From: Marinovum sp034669705
GTDB lineage: Bacteria > Pseudomonadota > Alphaproteobacteria > Rhodobacterales > Rhodobacteraceae
Length of the DNA stretch: 64,000 nucleotides
NCBI RefSeq assembly: GCF_034669705.1
Contig: NZ_JAXMOR010000007.1
Span: 1-64,000, forward strand
Direction of reading: 5' to 3'
The first letter of the stretch is position 1, and the number at the start of each line of letters is the position of its first letter. A program made the position numbers and the translations under genes. This document shows, in pieces, positions 26,687 to 34,136 of this stretch. The notes under the pieces are model-generated. The model saw nothing but the letters and a program-made list of their open reading frames with translations, was not told the origin of the DNA and did not search any database.

Positions 26687-27612
26687 CAGATGTAGGACCG
26701 GGTCGGGCGGTCGAACACGCGTCGGCCCAGAGCCGAGGCGGCGAGGTCGACCATCGCCTGCGCGGTGCGGCCGCGTTCATCGAGAAAGGGGTTGAGCTCG
26801 ACCAGGTCCATCGAGGTCATCCGGCCGCTGTCGCAGATCAGCTCCATTGCCAGGTGGCCCTCGCGGATCGTCGCGCCGCCGGGGACGGTGGTGCCCACCG
26901 CAGGGGCGATCGACGGGTCGAGGAAATCGACGTCGAGCGAGACATGCAGCGCGCCATCGGCCTCCTCGACGCGCGAGAGGAAGGCCGAGAGCGGCGTGGC
27001 GATGCCGGTCTCGTCGATCTCGCGCATGTCGTGGTAGTGGATGCCGCTGTCCTGCAGCATCGCCTTTTCCGCCGCATCGACCGAGCGCAACCCGATGATG
27101 CAGATGTTCGCTTCGGGCACCGGCGCGGTCACCTTGGGGAACCCGGCAAATCCCTTGCGGCCGGTGGCATAGGCCAGCGGCGTGCCGTGCAGGTTGCCCG
27201 AGGTGGTGGTCTCGGCGGTGTGGAAGTCGCTGTGTGCATCGAGCCAGAGCACGAACTGCGGCCGGCCTTTCGCGGCCGCATGCGCCGCCACACCTGGCAC
27301 GGTGCCGAGCGAAATCGCGTGGTCGCCGCCGAGAAAGATCGGCAGGCCGCGGCTCATCGCCTGTTCCGCCTCGCGCATCAGGCGGTAGGTCCAGGCAATG
27401 GTTTCCTGCGGCTTGTGCAGCCGGTCGCTGACGTCGTCCGGCGCGTGGCTGGCCGGCGACAGGTTGCCGTCGTCGATCACCTTGAGGCCGAGATCGCGCA
27501 GCGCGCGGGCCAGGCCGGCGGTGCGAAAGGCGTCCGGCCCCATCAGGCAGCCGTCGCGGCGCGCGCCACTGTCCATCGGTGCGCCGATCAGCAGGCAGGT
27601 TTTCGGTTTCAT
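26686..27612 (-). CDS. rocF: Arginase
   Basis: A 308-residue binuclear-manganese ureohydrolase that hydrolyses arginine to ornithine and urea. Metal-binding motifs are all present: GGDHAISLG, DAHSDFHT and SLDVDFLDP, with the C-terminal ELNPFLDERGRTAQ block typical of arginases. It starts MKPKTCLLIGAPMDSGARR. It is first in the operon, followed by ornithine cyclodeaminase, and is divergent from an Lrp-type regulator 118 bases away that probably controls it. Confidence 0.95.
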   Translation of the reverse strand: MKPKTCLLIGAPMDSGARRDGCLMGPDAFRTAGLARALRDLGLKVIDDGNLSPASHAPDDVSDRLHKPQETIAWTYRLMREAEQAMSRGLPIFLGGDHAISLGTVPGVAAHAAAKGRPQFVLWLDAHSDFHTAETTTSGNLHGTPLAYATGRKGFAGFPKVTAPVPEANICIIGLRSVDAAEKAMLQDSGIHYHDMREIDETGIATPLSAFLSRVEEADGALHVSLDVDFLDPSIAPAVGTTVPGGATIREGHLAMELICDSGRMTSMDLVELNPFLDERGRTAQAMVDLAASALGRRVFDRPTRSYI

Positions 27613-27730
27613 GCAAGGCTCCCCATGACTTGATCCAAGGCCACTATGACGGATAGAACGGACGGAGTGCAGCGCTCAAACTGCCCGGATCGGTGAGCTT
27701 TAGCGCAAAACGGAAAGGAAAGCGGTCGAA

Positions 27731-28156
27731 ATGGACGCCACCGATCAGAGGCTCATCGCCGCGCTGCGCCATGACGCGCGCGCCTCGCTGTCGGATCTGG
27801 CGGCGCGTCTTGGCCTGTCGCGCACCACCGTCAGGGCGCGGATCGAACGGCTGCAGGCGCGTGGCGAGGTGCTGGGCTTTACCGTGGTGCTCAAGGGCGA
27901 CGCGGCGCGCGACCCGGTGCGCGGGCTGATGATGATCGGCATCGAGGGCCGCGGCACCGACCGCATCCTGCGCCAGCTGCAGGGGCTGGCCGAGGTGCGG
28001 GCGCTGCATTCGACCAACGGCCGCTGGGACGTGATCGCCGAGATCGGCACCGAGACGCTCGAGGCCTTCGACGCGGTACTGGCCCGGATCCGCCGTTTCG
28101 AAGGGGTGGCGACCTCCGAGACCAGCCTGCTGCTCGCGACCCGGAAGTCGGGCTAG
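27731..28156 (+). CDS. Lrp/AsnC-family regulator of the arginine catabolic operon
   Basis: A 141-residue protein with an N-terminal helix-turn-helix (residues 4-55, DARASLSDLAARLGLSRTTVRARIERL) and a C-terminal RAM/AsnC ligand-binding domain (about 65-135, with VRALHSTNGRWDVIAEIGTE). Divergence from rocF suggests it activates arginase and ornithine cyclodeaminase in response to arginine or ornithine, as Lrp-type regulators beside these genes do. It ends by overlapping the stop of the convergent dsbB gene by four bases. Confidence 0.9.
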   Translation: MDATDQRLIAALRHDARASLSDLAARLGLSRTTVRARIERLQARGEVLGFTVVLKGDAARDPVRGLMMIGIEGRGTDRILRQLQGLAEVRALHSTNGRWDVIAEIGTETLEAFDAVLARIRRFEGVATSETSLLLATRKSG

Positions 28157-28629
28157 GCCCGGGCCGCCCTGAGCCAGACCAGCACCAGCAGCGCAGAGAG
28201 CAGCGCGTTCCAGTTGGCCATGGTCAGGCCGAAGAGGAACGGCGTGAGACTGTCGCAGAGCACCAGCGCCGGCGCGTCGGAACCGCCGGGCAGCAGGGCG
28301 CCGCCGGCAAGGCTGCTGAGGTCTTCGCCGCTGCCGGTGCAGCTGGCCGGGCCCTGCCACCATTTCCGCTCGACGCCGCTGTGAAAGACCGCGATGCCGG
28401 CGGTTGTGGCGGCCGCGAGCGCACCGAGCAGCGGCAGGACGCGGCCCGCGGCGAGACGACCGGGCAGGGCCAGCGCCAGCGCGCCGATCACCACCGCGGC
28501 GGCATGCGGCCAGCGTTGCCAGAGGCACATGGCGCAGGGCGCCCAGCCCAGCGCCTGAAACAGGAAGGCACCGGCCAGCAGCGCAAAGGAGCCGGTGGCG
28601 GCCAGAAGGACGAAGGCTGCGCGGGTCAT
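28153..28629 (-). CDS. dsbB: Disulfide bond formation protein DsbB family
   Basis: A 158-residue membrane protein with four hydrophobic helices. Both redox pairs are present: Cys32-x-x-Cys35 in WAPCAMCLWQRWPH, and Cys97 with Cys125 in the second periplasmic loop. DsbB reoxidises DsbA and passes electrons to quinone. The start overlaps the stop of yqaA by four bases (ATGA type), so both are in one operon. Confidence 0.92.
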   Translation of the reverse strand: MTRAAFVLLAATGSFALLAGAFLFQALGWAPCAMCLWQRWPHAAAVVIGALALALPGRLAAGRVLPLLGALAAATTAGIAVFHSGVERKWWQGPASCTGSGEDLSSLAGGALLPGGSDAPALVLCDSLTPFLFGLTMANWNALLSALLVLVWLRAARA

Positions 28630-29204
28630 AGGTACCTCACCAGGACAAAGCCGCCGATCAGCAGCGCCATGAAGAGCGTCAAGGCCAGGCCGAGGCGTTT
28701 CTCGATGAAATCGCGGATCGGCGCGCCGAAGGAATAAAGCAGGCCTGCAACCAGGAAAAATCGGATGCCGCGGGCGATGACCGAGGTGACCATGAAGGTC
28801 ATCAGCGGCATGCCGGTCCAGCCCGACATGATGGTGATGACCTTGTACGGGAAGGGCGTGATGCCGGCGATCAGCACCGCCCAGAAGCCGAAATCGTTGA
28901 ACCGCGTGTTGAACTCTTCCATGGCGTGGCCTTTGCCCAGCGCATCGAGGATCGGTGCGCCCAGCGTGTCGTAGAAGAAGGCGCCGATGGCATAGCCCAG
29001 CAGACCGCCCAGCACCGAGGACACCAGCGCCACCAGCGCGATGAGCCAGGCGCGAGAGGGCCGGGCGATGATCATCGGAATCATCAGCACATCTGGCGGG
29101 ATCGGAAAGACCGAACTTTCCACAAAGGACACGGCGGCAAGCACCCAGAGGGCGTTTTTGTGTTCGGCCATGGCCAGGGTGCGGGCATAGAGCGTGTGCA
29201 ACAT
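28626..29204 (-). CDS. YqaA-family inner membrane protein
   Basis: A 192-residue polytopic protein of the YqaA/DedA-like SNARE-associated group. Visible features are an early FVESSVFPIPPDVLMIPMI segment, the GGLLGYAIGAFFYDTLG helix and PFPYKVITIMSGWTGM with the conserved basic residue. Five helices are likely. Relatives are thought to flip or traffic lipids, but the substrate is not known. It is coupled to dsbB. Confidence 0.88.
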   Translation of the reverse strand: MLHTLYARTLAMAEHKNALWVLAAVSFVESSVFPIPPDVLMIPMIIARPSRAWLIALVALVSSVLGGLLGYAIGAFFYDTLGAPILDALGKGHAMEEFNTRFNDFGFWAVLIAGITPFPYKVITIMSGWTGMPLMTFMVTSVIARGIRFFLVAGLLYSFGAPIRDFIEKRLGLALTLFMALLIGGFVLVRYL

Positions 29205-29304
29205 GCCTGCCTCAGAGCATGCGCCGCGAACGGGGTCAAGAGCACAGAAAACCGCGATTTGCCCTCTGGACGAGGGCGGCTTTGGACGGTATTCGAACGG
29301 GTGT

Positions 29305-29390
29305 GCCCAAGTGGCGGAATGGTAGACGCAGGGGATTCAAAATCCCCCGGCTTAACGGCCTTGTCGGTTCGAGTCCGACCTTGGGTACCA
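29305..29390 (+). tRNA. tRNA-Leu (anticodon CAA)
   Basis: The sequence folds as a class II tRNA of 86 bases. GCCCAAG pairs with CTTGGGT, the anticodon stem GGGGA/TCCCC encloses TTCAAAA with anticodon CAA at 29338-29340, there is a long variable arm, and the T-arm is GTCGGTTCGAGTCCGAC. CCA is encoded (29388-29390). A phage integrase follows 93 bases downstream, so this gene is the probable integration site. Confidence 0.97.
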
Positions 29391-29483
29391 CTGATTTCTA
29401 ACGGTTTTCCCGGAGCGCCGGGAAATCGAAAATCGGGCCGGGAGCAATCACTCCCACAGGCGACTCCCACAGTCCTGTTTCGT

Positions 29484-30527
29484 TCATGTTCTGTCCAGGC
29501 GCTGCTGTGCGGCCTTGCTCAGGCGTTTCCGACTGGCCTTTTTCCGGTAGTAGGCCACCATTTCGGCGCTTTGGCCAGTCACCGCCTGGATCTCTGCATC
29601 GGAGGCGCCGGCCTCTGCCAGTTCGACGATCGCGAGCTTGCGCAGGCCGTGCAGCGTGTACGGACGCGCCTTTGCACCGAGCCCCGTGCGCCAGGCCCGG
29701 AACTTCCGTTCGACCGCGTCATAGGAGAGCGGCTCGGTCGGGGTCTTGCCCAGGATATAGTCTCCGCGTCCCGGCAGCTCGGCGACGAAACCGGCCAGGC
29801 TCGGCGGGCAATAGACCTCGAGCTCCTGTTTCCCCTTTTCGTCGCTCACGGTCATGTATTCGCCGCGGAACTGGTCGCGGCGCATGCCGATGGCCGCGCC
29901 CGGTCTCTGGCCGGTGCCGCGGATCAGCTGCGCCGCGGTCTGCACATCCTCGGGCGCCTCCGCCAGCGCCGCGATCATCCAGTCGGGCCAGGGCTCGTAT
30001 TCCCGTTGCTTGCCGAAATGCTCGATCCCGCTGGCCGGGTTGGGCGGCATCGGCCAGAACAGGCTGTTGGCCGCGTAGCCCCAGAGGATCGACACGGTCT
30101 GCAGCATGCGATCCGCCTCTCTCGGGGTCGCGCTCATGGCCAGATGTGCGCGGTAGAGCGCCTCCTTCGTGGTGCGGCGCATGTCCTTGTCGCCGTTCTT
30201 CTGCATGATGCGGTCCATCGCCCGCCGGTAGCTCCGCTTGGTGCTGTCGGCCAGCCGGCCCTGGACCTTGGGATCCGAGCGCCAGGCGATGATGCAGGCC
30301 CGCCAGCTGTGTTCGACCTTGGGCTTCTGCGCCGCGTGCCGCCCCGATCGGCAGGCCCAGTAGAGCTGGTCCAGCTTCTGCGCGTCGCCTTGCCAGTCCA
30401 GCAGGATCGCGCGTTCGCGGCGTTTGCCGCCCTCGGTCCACGTCACGCGGTAGAAGGGCACCCAGGCGGTCTTGCGGTGGTTCAGCTTCCACGTCAGACG
30501 CGGCTTGGCGATCGCGGGCTTCTTCAC
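29484..30527 (-). CDS. int: Phage tyrosine integrase
   Basis: A 347-residue tyrosine recombinase. The N-terminal region (1-180) has the arm- and core-binding domains. The catalytic domain has Arg in GTGQRPGAAIGMRRDQ, the HGLRKLAIVELAEAG box, a TGQS in place of the usual TGHS, and the Tyr nucleophile in VAYYRKKA. It lies 93 bases from tRNA-Leu and points towards it, as expected for an attP-proximal integrase. Its start overlaps the excisionase-like gene by four bases. Confidence 0.92.
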   Translation of the reverse strand: MKKPAIAKPRLTWKLNHRKTAWVPFYRVTWTEGGKRRERAILLDWQGDAQKLDQLYWACRSGRHAAQKPKVEHSWRACIIAWRSDPKVQGRLADSTKRSYRRAMDRIMQKNGDKDMRRTTKEALYRAHLAMSATPREADRMLQTVSILWGYAANSLFWPMPPNPASGIEHFGKQREYEPWPDWMIAALAEAPEDVQTAAQLIRGTGQRPGAAIGMRRDQFRGEYMTVSDEKGKQELEVYCPPSLAGFVAELPGRGDYILGKTPTEPLSYDAVERKFRAWRTGLGAKARPYTLHGLRKLAIVELAEAGASDAEIQAVTGQSAEMVAYYRKKASRKRLSKAAQQRLDRT

Positions 30528-30736
30528 ATCTCGAATTCCTGGTTGCCGGGGTCGGCGGCGGAGCCGGAAAGGATCGCCTCGAGATCGGCCACACGCCAGA
30601 GGATCACGTCACCGATCCTGGCCGGTCCCGGCAAAGCACCTTCCTCGACCAACCGCCGGAAATCCGCCGGCTTGAGGTCCAGCATCTGCGCGGCGGTCTT
30701 TTCGCGCACGGCAAGCGGGGTGAGATCGACGGGCAT
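30524..30736 (-). CDS. Excisionase-like helix-turn-helix protein
   Basis: A 70-residue protein with one MerR/AlpA-type winged helix (REKTAAQMLDLKPADFRRLVEEG, then IGDVILWRVADLEAIL). Small proteins of this kind placed directly before int control excision. The ATG at 30736 begins the conserved part. The stop overlaps int by ATGA. Calling it Xis rests on size, fold and position. Confidence 0.75.
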   Translation of the reverse strand: MPVDLTPLAVREKTAAQMLDLKPADFRRLVEEGALPGPARIGDVILWRVADLEAILSGSAADPGNQEFEM

Positions 30737-30738
30737 GG

Positions 30739-30978
30739 TCAGCCCTCCCGGGGGGGGAAGGCAGCGTCGCCCATCTTGTCGGCCAGGCGCGCGGCCAGGG
30801 CAGCGGCACCGGCGATCTCGGGCTGGTCCATGCTGTAGGCGCCGACGATCCAGCACGCCTCGTAGAGCACCGCGTCATCGTGATCCGCCGGCGCGGCCAG
30901 AGCGGCGCGGGCGGCAGCAAGGCGGCGGGCGGTGACGTCCCGCGGTAGGGCGGGCAGGGTGCGAGAGACGAAGCTCAT
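30739..30978 (-). CDS. Small phage protein, unknown function
   Basis: A 79-residue alanine-rich, mostly helical protein (TARRLAAARAALAAPADHDDAVLYEACWIVGAYSM). I do not recognise it. It overlaps the upstream gene by four bases and ends two bases before the excisionase-like gene, so it is translated as part of the leftward early operon. Confidence 0.6.
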   Translation of the reverse strand: MSFVSRTLPALPRDVTARRLAAARAALAAPADHDDAVLYEACWIVGAYSMDQPEIAGAAALAARLADKMGDAAFPPREG

Positions 30979-31562
30979 CTGCCTTGCCTCAGCGGCGGCC
31001 AGAGCGTGATAAAGCCATCTTCCTCGATGTCAGCCGCCTTAGCCCCGCCCGGCGTGGGAGCAGCGCCAGGCGGGGCCGGATGCCGTCCGTGAGTGGCAGT
31101 CGGCATGTCGGGATCGGAGTGGATGAGATCGAAGCGCAGGCGCAGCGGCTTGCCAGCCGCATCGCTGACCTTGGCCTCGGGGCGGTGGGCATGCAGCGCG
31201 CGAATCACGCCGCGCTCGAGCTGCGCACCCGGCGTCCGGCAGAACAGCACCGGGCCGCCGCCGGCAAATCCGTTCTGGCCATCCGAGGTCTCGGCAAAGG
31301 CGCGCAGGGTGTTGCTGGCGGCGCGGCACCAGTTCGGCACCAGCTCGGCCACGTCGCGCGCGGCGGCGAAAACGCCGAACAAGCTGACCTCGAAGAGCAC
31401 CGGGCTGTAGGCCTTTGCGCCCTGCGGCGGCGTCTCGGGGATCGACCAGAGGCCGTTGTCACGGCAGAGGCTCGCGAATTGCGACAGGCGGTTTTCCGGA
31501 TCGATGCGCTCGAGCAGGTCGAGCGTGCCGGAGAGCCGGCGCGGGCAAATTTCGGCGCTCAT
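30975..31562 (-). CDS. Leftward-operon phage protein, unknown function
   Basis: A 195-residue soluble protein with no familiar motif. The first 125 residues look globular (LLERIDPENRLSQFASLCRD, and VAELVPNWCRAASNTLRAFAE), and the last third is proline/glycine-rich. It overlaps its neighbours on both sides by four bases. Position between the repressor region and int suggests a regulatory or establishment role, unproven. Confidence 0.65.
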   Translation of the reverse strand: MSAEICPRRLSGTLDLLERIDPENRLSQFASLCRDNGLWSIPETPPQGAKAYSPVLFEVSLFGVFAAARDVAELVPNWCRAASNTLRAFAETSDGQNGFAGGGPVLFCRTPGAQLERGVIRALHAHRPEAKVSDAAGKPLRLRFDLIHSDPDMPTATHGRHPAPPGAAPTPGGAKAADIEEDGFITLWPPLRQGR

Positions 31563-31801
31563 GCCACGGCCTCCTCACCGGACGCGCTGCGCATGGCCAG
31601 TCTTCGGGCCAGCAGCTCGCCGCAAAGGTCGGGGAGGATGGTGACCAGGATCGCGGTGTCGGTGGCGCTGATCTCGCCCGTCTGGCGTTCGGGGCCGCCA
31701 TGGGCCAGGTCGCGCAGGCACTGGTCGGTGATCATCTCTTCGGGTGCGAGCGGCAGGTGCGGGTCTGCTGGGGACTGTCGGCAGGGAGCTGTTGCGTGCA
31801 T
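31559..31801 (-). CDS. First gene of the leftward phage operon, unknown function
   Basis: An 80-residue protein with a helical core (TDTAILVTILPDLCGELLARRLAMRS). Not recognised. The ATG at 31801 has GGAGG five bases upstream; the ATG at 31813 overlaps that site and is less likely. It is preceded by the operator-containing promoter at 31830-31857 and overlaps the next gene by four bases. Confidence 0.6.
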   Translation of the reverse strand: MHATAPCRQSPADPHLPLAPEEMITDQCLRDLAHGGPERQTGEISATDTAILVTILPDLCGELLARRLAMRSASGEEAVA

Positions 31802-31829
31802 CGAAGCCTCCATCGGTTGATGGGAGCAG

Positions 31830-31857
31830 GTTATGTCTGAAATTGTCAGATTGTAAA
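31830..31857 (-). promoter_or_regulatory. Leftward early promoter with operator in its spacer
   Basis: On the minus strand TTTACA (31857-31852) and CATAAC (31835-31830) are 16 bases apart, and the operator TCTGA-N5-TCAGA (31836-31850) fills the spacer. A start near 31823 gives a short leader to the ATG at 31801. Confidence 0.65.
31836..31850. promoter_or_regulatory. Phage operator O-L1 (TCTGA-AATTG-TCAGA)
   Basis: A perfect five-base inverted repeat spaced by five bases. It lies between the -35 and -10 of the leftward promoter, so a bound repressor would block it. The same element occurs at 31867-31881 and 32411-32425. Confidence 0.75.
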
Positions 31858-31866
31858 GCGCGAAAA

Positions 31867-31881
31867 TCTGATATATTCAGA
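31867..31881. promoter_or_regulatory. Phage operator O-L2 (TCTGA-TATAT-TCAGA)
   Basis: A second perfect copy of the operator, 31 bases from the first (start to start), about three helical turns, so cooperative binding by repressor dimers on one face is plausible. Confidence 0.75.
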
Positions 31882-32011
31882 CGGAAGGATCCCTGGCGCG
31901 GTCAATTAAGGGTTGACCGAGCGAGATCAAATGCAGAACATTTGGCGCATTGGAGACCAAGTATGCGAGTATGCTACCGAGTGATTCTTAGGGTGGTCCG
32001 GCGCGTGGGTC

Positions 32012-32368
32012 TCAATCTGAATTACTGCTTCTCTCCTCGAACATGTCTAAGAAGAGGAGAGCCATTTCTATTGCGTCGCGCACGGCCCCAGGAAGATGAT
32101 AGACATCACCGTTCAAGATGAAATTGTAGTCAATCCTATGATTTTTGTAGAGAAAATTCATGGTGCCTCTGGTCGGCCGGCCCTTGGCTTCCTGTGAGTG
32201 ATAGGTCTTGTAGGAAATGCCCATCGCATCTGCCAGGGCTTTCGCGGTTTGGTAGCCTGCAGCTCTCCGGGCAGCCTCCAAGCGGTGACCGACAGCGTCG
32301 TCTGAATTGTCGTTGACGAGCGCAAGAGCTTCGATGTCTTCAATCTTCATAGTGCCGTTGTACGTCAT
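32012..32368 (-). CDS. Phage repressor (CI-like helix-turn-helix protein)
   Basis: A 118-residue protein with a central helix-turn-helix of the XRE/repressor type (VGHRLEAARRAAGYQTAKALADAMGISYKTYHSQEAKGR). It is short and lacks the S24 self-cleaving domain of lambda CI, so it is not obviously RecA-inducible. It is encoded opposite to the Cro-like gene with two operators between them, and two more lie behind its 3' end, a classic repressor layout. The ATG at 32350 is an alternative start. Confidence 0.82.
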   Translation of the reverse strand: MTYNGTMKIEDIEALALVNDNSDDAVGHRLEAARRAAGYQTAKALADAMGISYKTYHSQEAKGRPTRGTMNFLYKNHRIDYNFILNGDVYHLPGAVRDAIEMALLFLDMFEERSSNSD

Positions 32369-32379
32369 CTCTTGCCCGT

Positions 32380-32425
32380 TCTGAACATTTAAGATTGCTT
32401 GGCTTGACAGTCTGATAATTTCAGA
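32380..32425. promoter_or_regulatory. Rightward operator region with two operators
   Basis: One perfect operator, TCTGA-TAATT-TCAGA (32411-32425), and one with a single mismatch in its right arm, TCTGA-ACATT-TAAGA (32380-32394), start 31 bases apart. This is the same spacing as the left pair. They lie between the divergent repressor and Cro-like genes. Confidence 0.75.
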
Positions 32426-32433
32426 CCTATGAC
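32404..32433 (+). promoter_or_regulatory. Rightward early promoter
   Basis: TTGACA (32404-32409) and TATGAC (32428-32433) enclose the operator. Transcription would start near 32440, essentially at the ATG at 32441. Confidence 0.65.
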
Positions 32434-32440
32434 TTGGGGT

Positions 32441-32692
32441 ATGGACAGGACTCCGAGAGAATTTGTCGACGAGCTTGGCGGATACCGTGCAGTTGCAAAG
32501 CGGATCGGTGTCAGCTCAAAGACCATGCACGCACATGCTTCTGCGGATCGCTTGCCGCCGCGCTGGTACAGAGCGCTCTGCGAACTGGCGTGGGAAAAGA
32601 AGGTCATGGCGCCGGCGCCTGATATCTTCGGTTTCAAGCCTCTCGTACCAGAGCCTGAGGGCGCGTCATTGCGCGAGGAGGATGCCGCATGA
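32441..32692 (+). CDS. Cro-like helix-turn-helix protein
   Basis: An 83-residue protein with a YdaS/Cro-type helix-turn-helix (EFVDELGGYRAVAKRIGVSSKTMHAHA). It is the first gene of the rightward early operon. The ATG at 32429 overlaps the -10 element, so I prefer 32441, where the predicted transcript begins with the start codon and would be leaderless. Cro-like proteins repress the repressor and early promoters during lytic growth. The stop overlaps the next small gene as ATGA. Confidence 0.78.
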   Translation: MDRTPREFVDELGGYRAVAKRIGVSSKTMHAHASADRLPPRWYRALCELAWEKKVMAPAPDIFGFKPLVPEPEGASLREEDAA

Positions 32693-32808
32693 ATAGCGGG
32701 TTCGAAGTCGTCACCCGCTGCCATGCAGTGCGGATGCGTTCCACCGTTTGGAACCTTGCTGAATCCCGCCTTGTGCCCAAATGTAAAACTTGGGAGGGCC
32801 GTGAATGA
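32689..32808 (+). CDS. 39-residue early phage peptide
   Basis: A short basic peptide (starts MNSGFEVVTRCHAVRMRS, ends KCKTWEGRE). It is joined to both neighbours by ATGA overlaps (32689-32692 and 32805-32808), which is the main reason to believe it. It has no recognisable motif. Confidence 0.55.
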   Translation: MNSGFEVVTRCHAVRMRSTVWNLAESRLVPKCKTWEGRE

Positions 32809-33140
32809 CCTGGCCTTCGGTCTCTTCTGTGGGTCAAGATCGCGCAGCATCCCCAGACGCTAACGCACCCTCGGCCGGTACGTCTTACGAAAGGGTTTTC
32901 CAGGGTCTCGATCTCTACCACTTCCAGCGCCAGTTCCCTGACCTGATGGCCAAGCACCTGCGTGGCACCGGTCTCACGGCGCGCGAGTTGGGCTATCGCT
33001 TCAACGTGCATGAGCGCACGGCGCAGAACTGGCTCGACGGGCTCAATCGACCAGCGCCCGACAAGGTCGCCGTGATGGTGGTCGTCGACGAAAAGTTTGC
33101 CGCTGTGGTCAAGGCGGCGTTGCGGGGGCGAGTGCCATGA
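32805..33140 (+). CDS. Early phage helix-turn-helix protein
   Basis: A 111-residue protein. After an unstructured N-terminus (1-30), residues about 50-85 resemble a helix-turn-helix (LTARELGYRFNVHERTAQNWLDGLNRPAPDK). It may be an early regulator. It overlaps the genes on both sides by four bases. Confidence 0.65.
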   Translation: MTWPSVSSVGQDRAASPDANAPSAGTSYERVFQGLDLYHFQRQFPDLMAKHLRGTGLTARELGYRFNVHERTAQNWLDGLNRPAPDKVAVMVVVDEKFAAVVKAALRGRVP

Positions 33141-33277
33141 CCCCCTGCGCAATCCTCGCCCTCGAGGCGCGGGCGCGCCGGATGGCGGCGCTCGGCGTCT
33201 CGATTACTTTCGCGCCTTGTGAACTGTCCGCGCTGGCGGACTGGCTGGCCCAGCAGGCACCCCGCGCGCCGCCCTGA
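33137..33277 (+). CDS. 46-residue early phage peptide
   Basis: A short helical peptide (MTPCAILALEARARRMAALG, ending QQAPRAPP). The ATG overlaps the stop of the upstream gene as ATGA. No motif is recognised. Codon use is like the neighbouring genes. Confidence 0.5.
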   Translation: MTPCAILALEARARRMAALGVSITFAPCELSALADWLAQQAPRAPP

Positions 33278-33383
33278 GCGCGGCCACGGCGTGGTCTGAG
33301 GCAGGCCCGCGGGCAACGATCCCCGCATCCATCGCGTCACGTGAAAACACGGGCGCTCCAGGCACCGAAAGAGGGGCGGCATT

Positions 33384-34136
33384 ATGCAGCCAGAGCAGGA
33401 TATTGCCTTGTCAAACAGTAGCGCTTCCCGGCTGATATCAGATCAGACATGGGGAAAAGAGCGTTTCCAGTGGCTCGCGGCCGTGCGCGCGGACGCCGAC
33501 CTGAGCGATCGGGCCTGCAGGATCGCGCATGTTCTGGTGTTGGACATTGCCAACCATGTGACCGCGACCTGCACCGCATCCTATGATCGGATCCGCGAGT
33601 TTACCGGCCATTCAAGCAAAACCACCAGTCGTGGAATTAAAGAGCTGGAGAACGGGGGGTGGATTGATCGCCGGGCCGGTTCGAACCGAGGCTCTGCTTC
33701 CGAATACCGGTTCTTCCGCCGTGCCAAAGTGGTGCCGCTCTACCCGTCACAGGACCCGAAAAAAAGGGGGTCAAATCTGACCGGAAAGGGGGTCAAATCT
33801 CACCCTGAAAAGGGGGTCAAATCTGACCCGCTGGAAGTCGAAAGGGGGTCAAATCTGTCCCGAAAGGGGGTCAAATCTGACCAGCCCTATAATAATGCTA
33901 AACCATATTTTAACCATAGGGGCGCGCAGGCCGCGCCGAAGCTCTCCGAAAATCCCCAAGTTCATCGCACCGCCGAGCGCGCTGTCGCCGCCTTTCGCGG
34001 CGGCCGTCGCGACGAGCTGTTCGAGGTGCGACCCTGGATCCGCGATCACATCCTCGCAGCCGGGATGCTGACCGATGCGGAGGTGATCGAGGCGGGCTGG
34101 TCACAGGCTGAGAACGGGGATCGTGCAGATGTCTGA
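33384..34136 (+). CDS. Phage replication initiator carrying the origin
   Basis: A 250-residue protein with an N-terminal winged helix-turn-helix (about 40-110; ATCTASYDRIREFTGHSSKT and ELENGGWIDRRAG) like lambda-O or DnaT-type replication proteins. The central part (about 125-170) is made of repeats (KGVKSD, RGSNL) dictated by five DNA iterons. The C-terminal part (about 190-250) is helical and may bind a helicase loader. Function is inferred from the iterons, fold and position in the early operon. Confidence 0.7.
   Translation: MQPEQDIALSNSSASRLISDQTWGKERFQWLAAVRADADLSDRACRIAHVLVLDIANHVTATCTASYDRIREFTGHSSKTTSRGIKELENGGWIDRRAGSNRGSASEYRFFRRAKVVPLYPSQDPKKRGSNLTGKGVKSHPEKGVKSDPLEVERGSNLSRKGVKSDQPYNNAKPYFNHRGAQAAPKLSENPQVHRTAERAVAAFRGGRRDELFEVRPWIRDHILAAGMLTDAEVIEAGWSQAENGDRADV
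33766..33918 (+). repeat. Five iterons plus AT-rich stretch, candidate phage origin
   Basis: GGGGGTCAAATCTGACC or close variants occur at 33766, 33788, 33812, 33844 and 33866 (start-to-start 22, 24, 32 and 22 bases), all in the same orientation. Copies 2 and 4 each have one change in the last five bases. An AT-rich run (33890-33918, with ATAATAATG and ATATTTTAA) follows directly. This iteron-then-unwinding-element layout within the initiator gene is that of lambda ori. Confidence 0.8.

Noticed and set aside
33766..33882. CRISPR-like array
   Set aside because: The repeats are 17 bases with 5-15-base spacing and lie in a reading frame, so they are iterons and not repeats with spacers.
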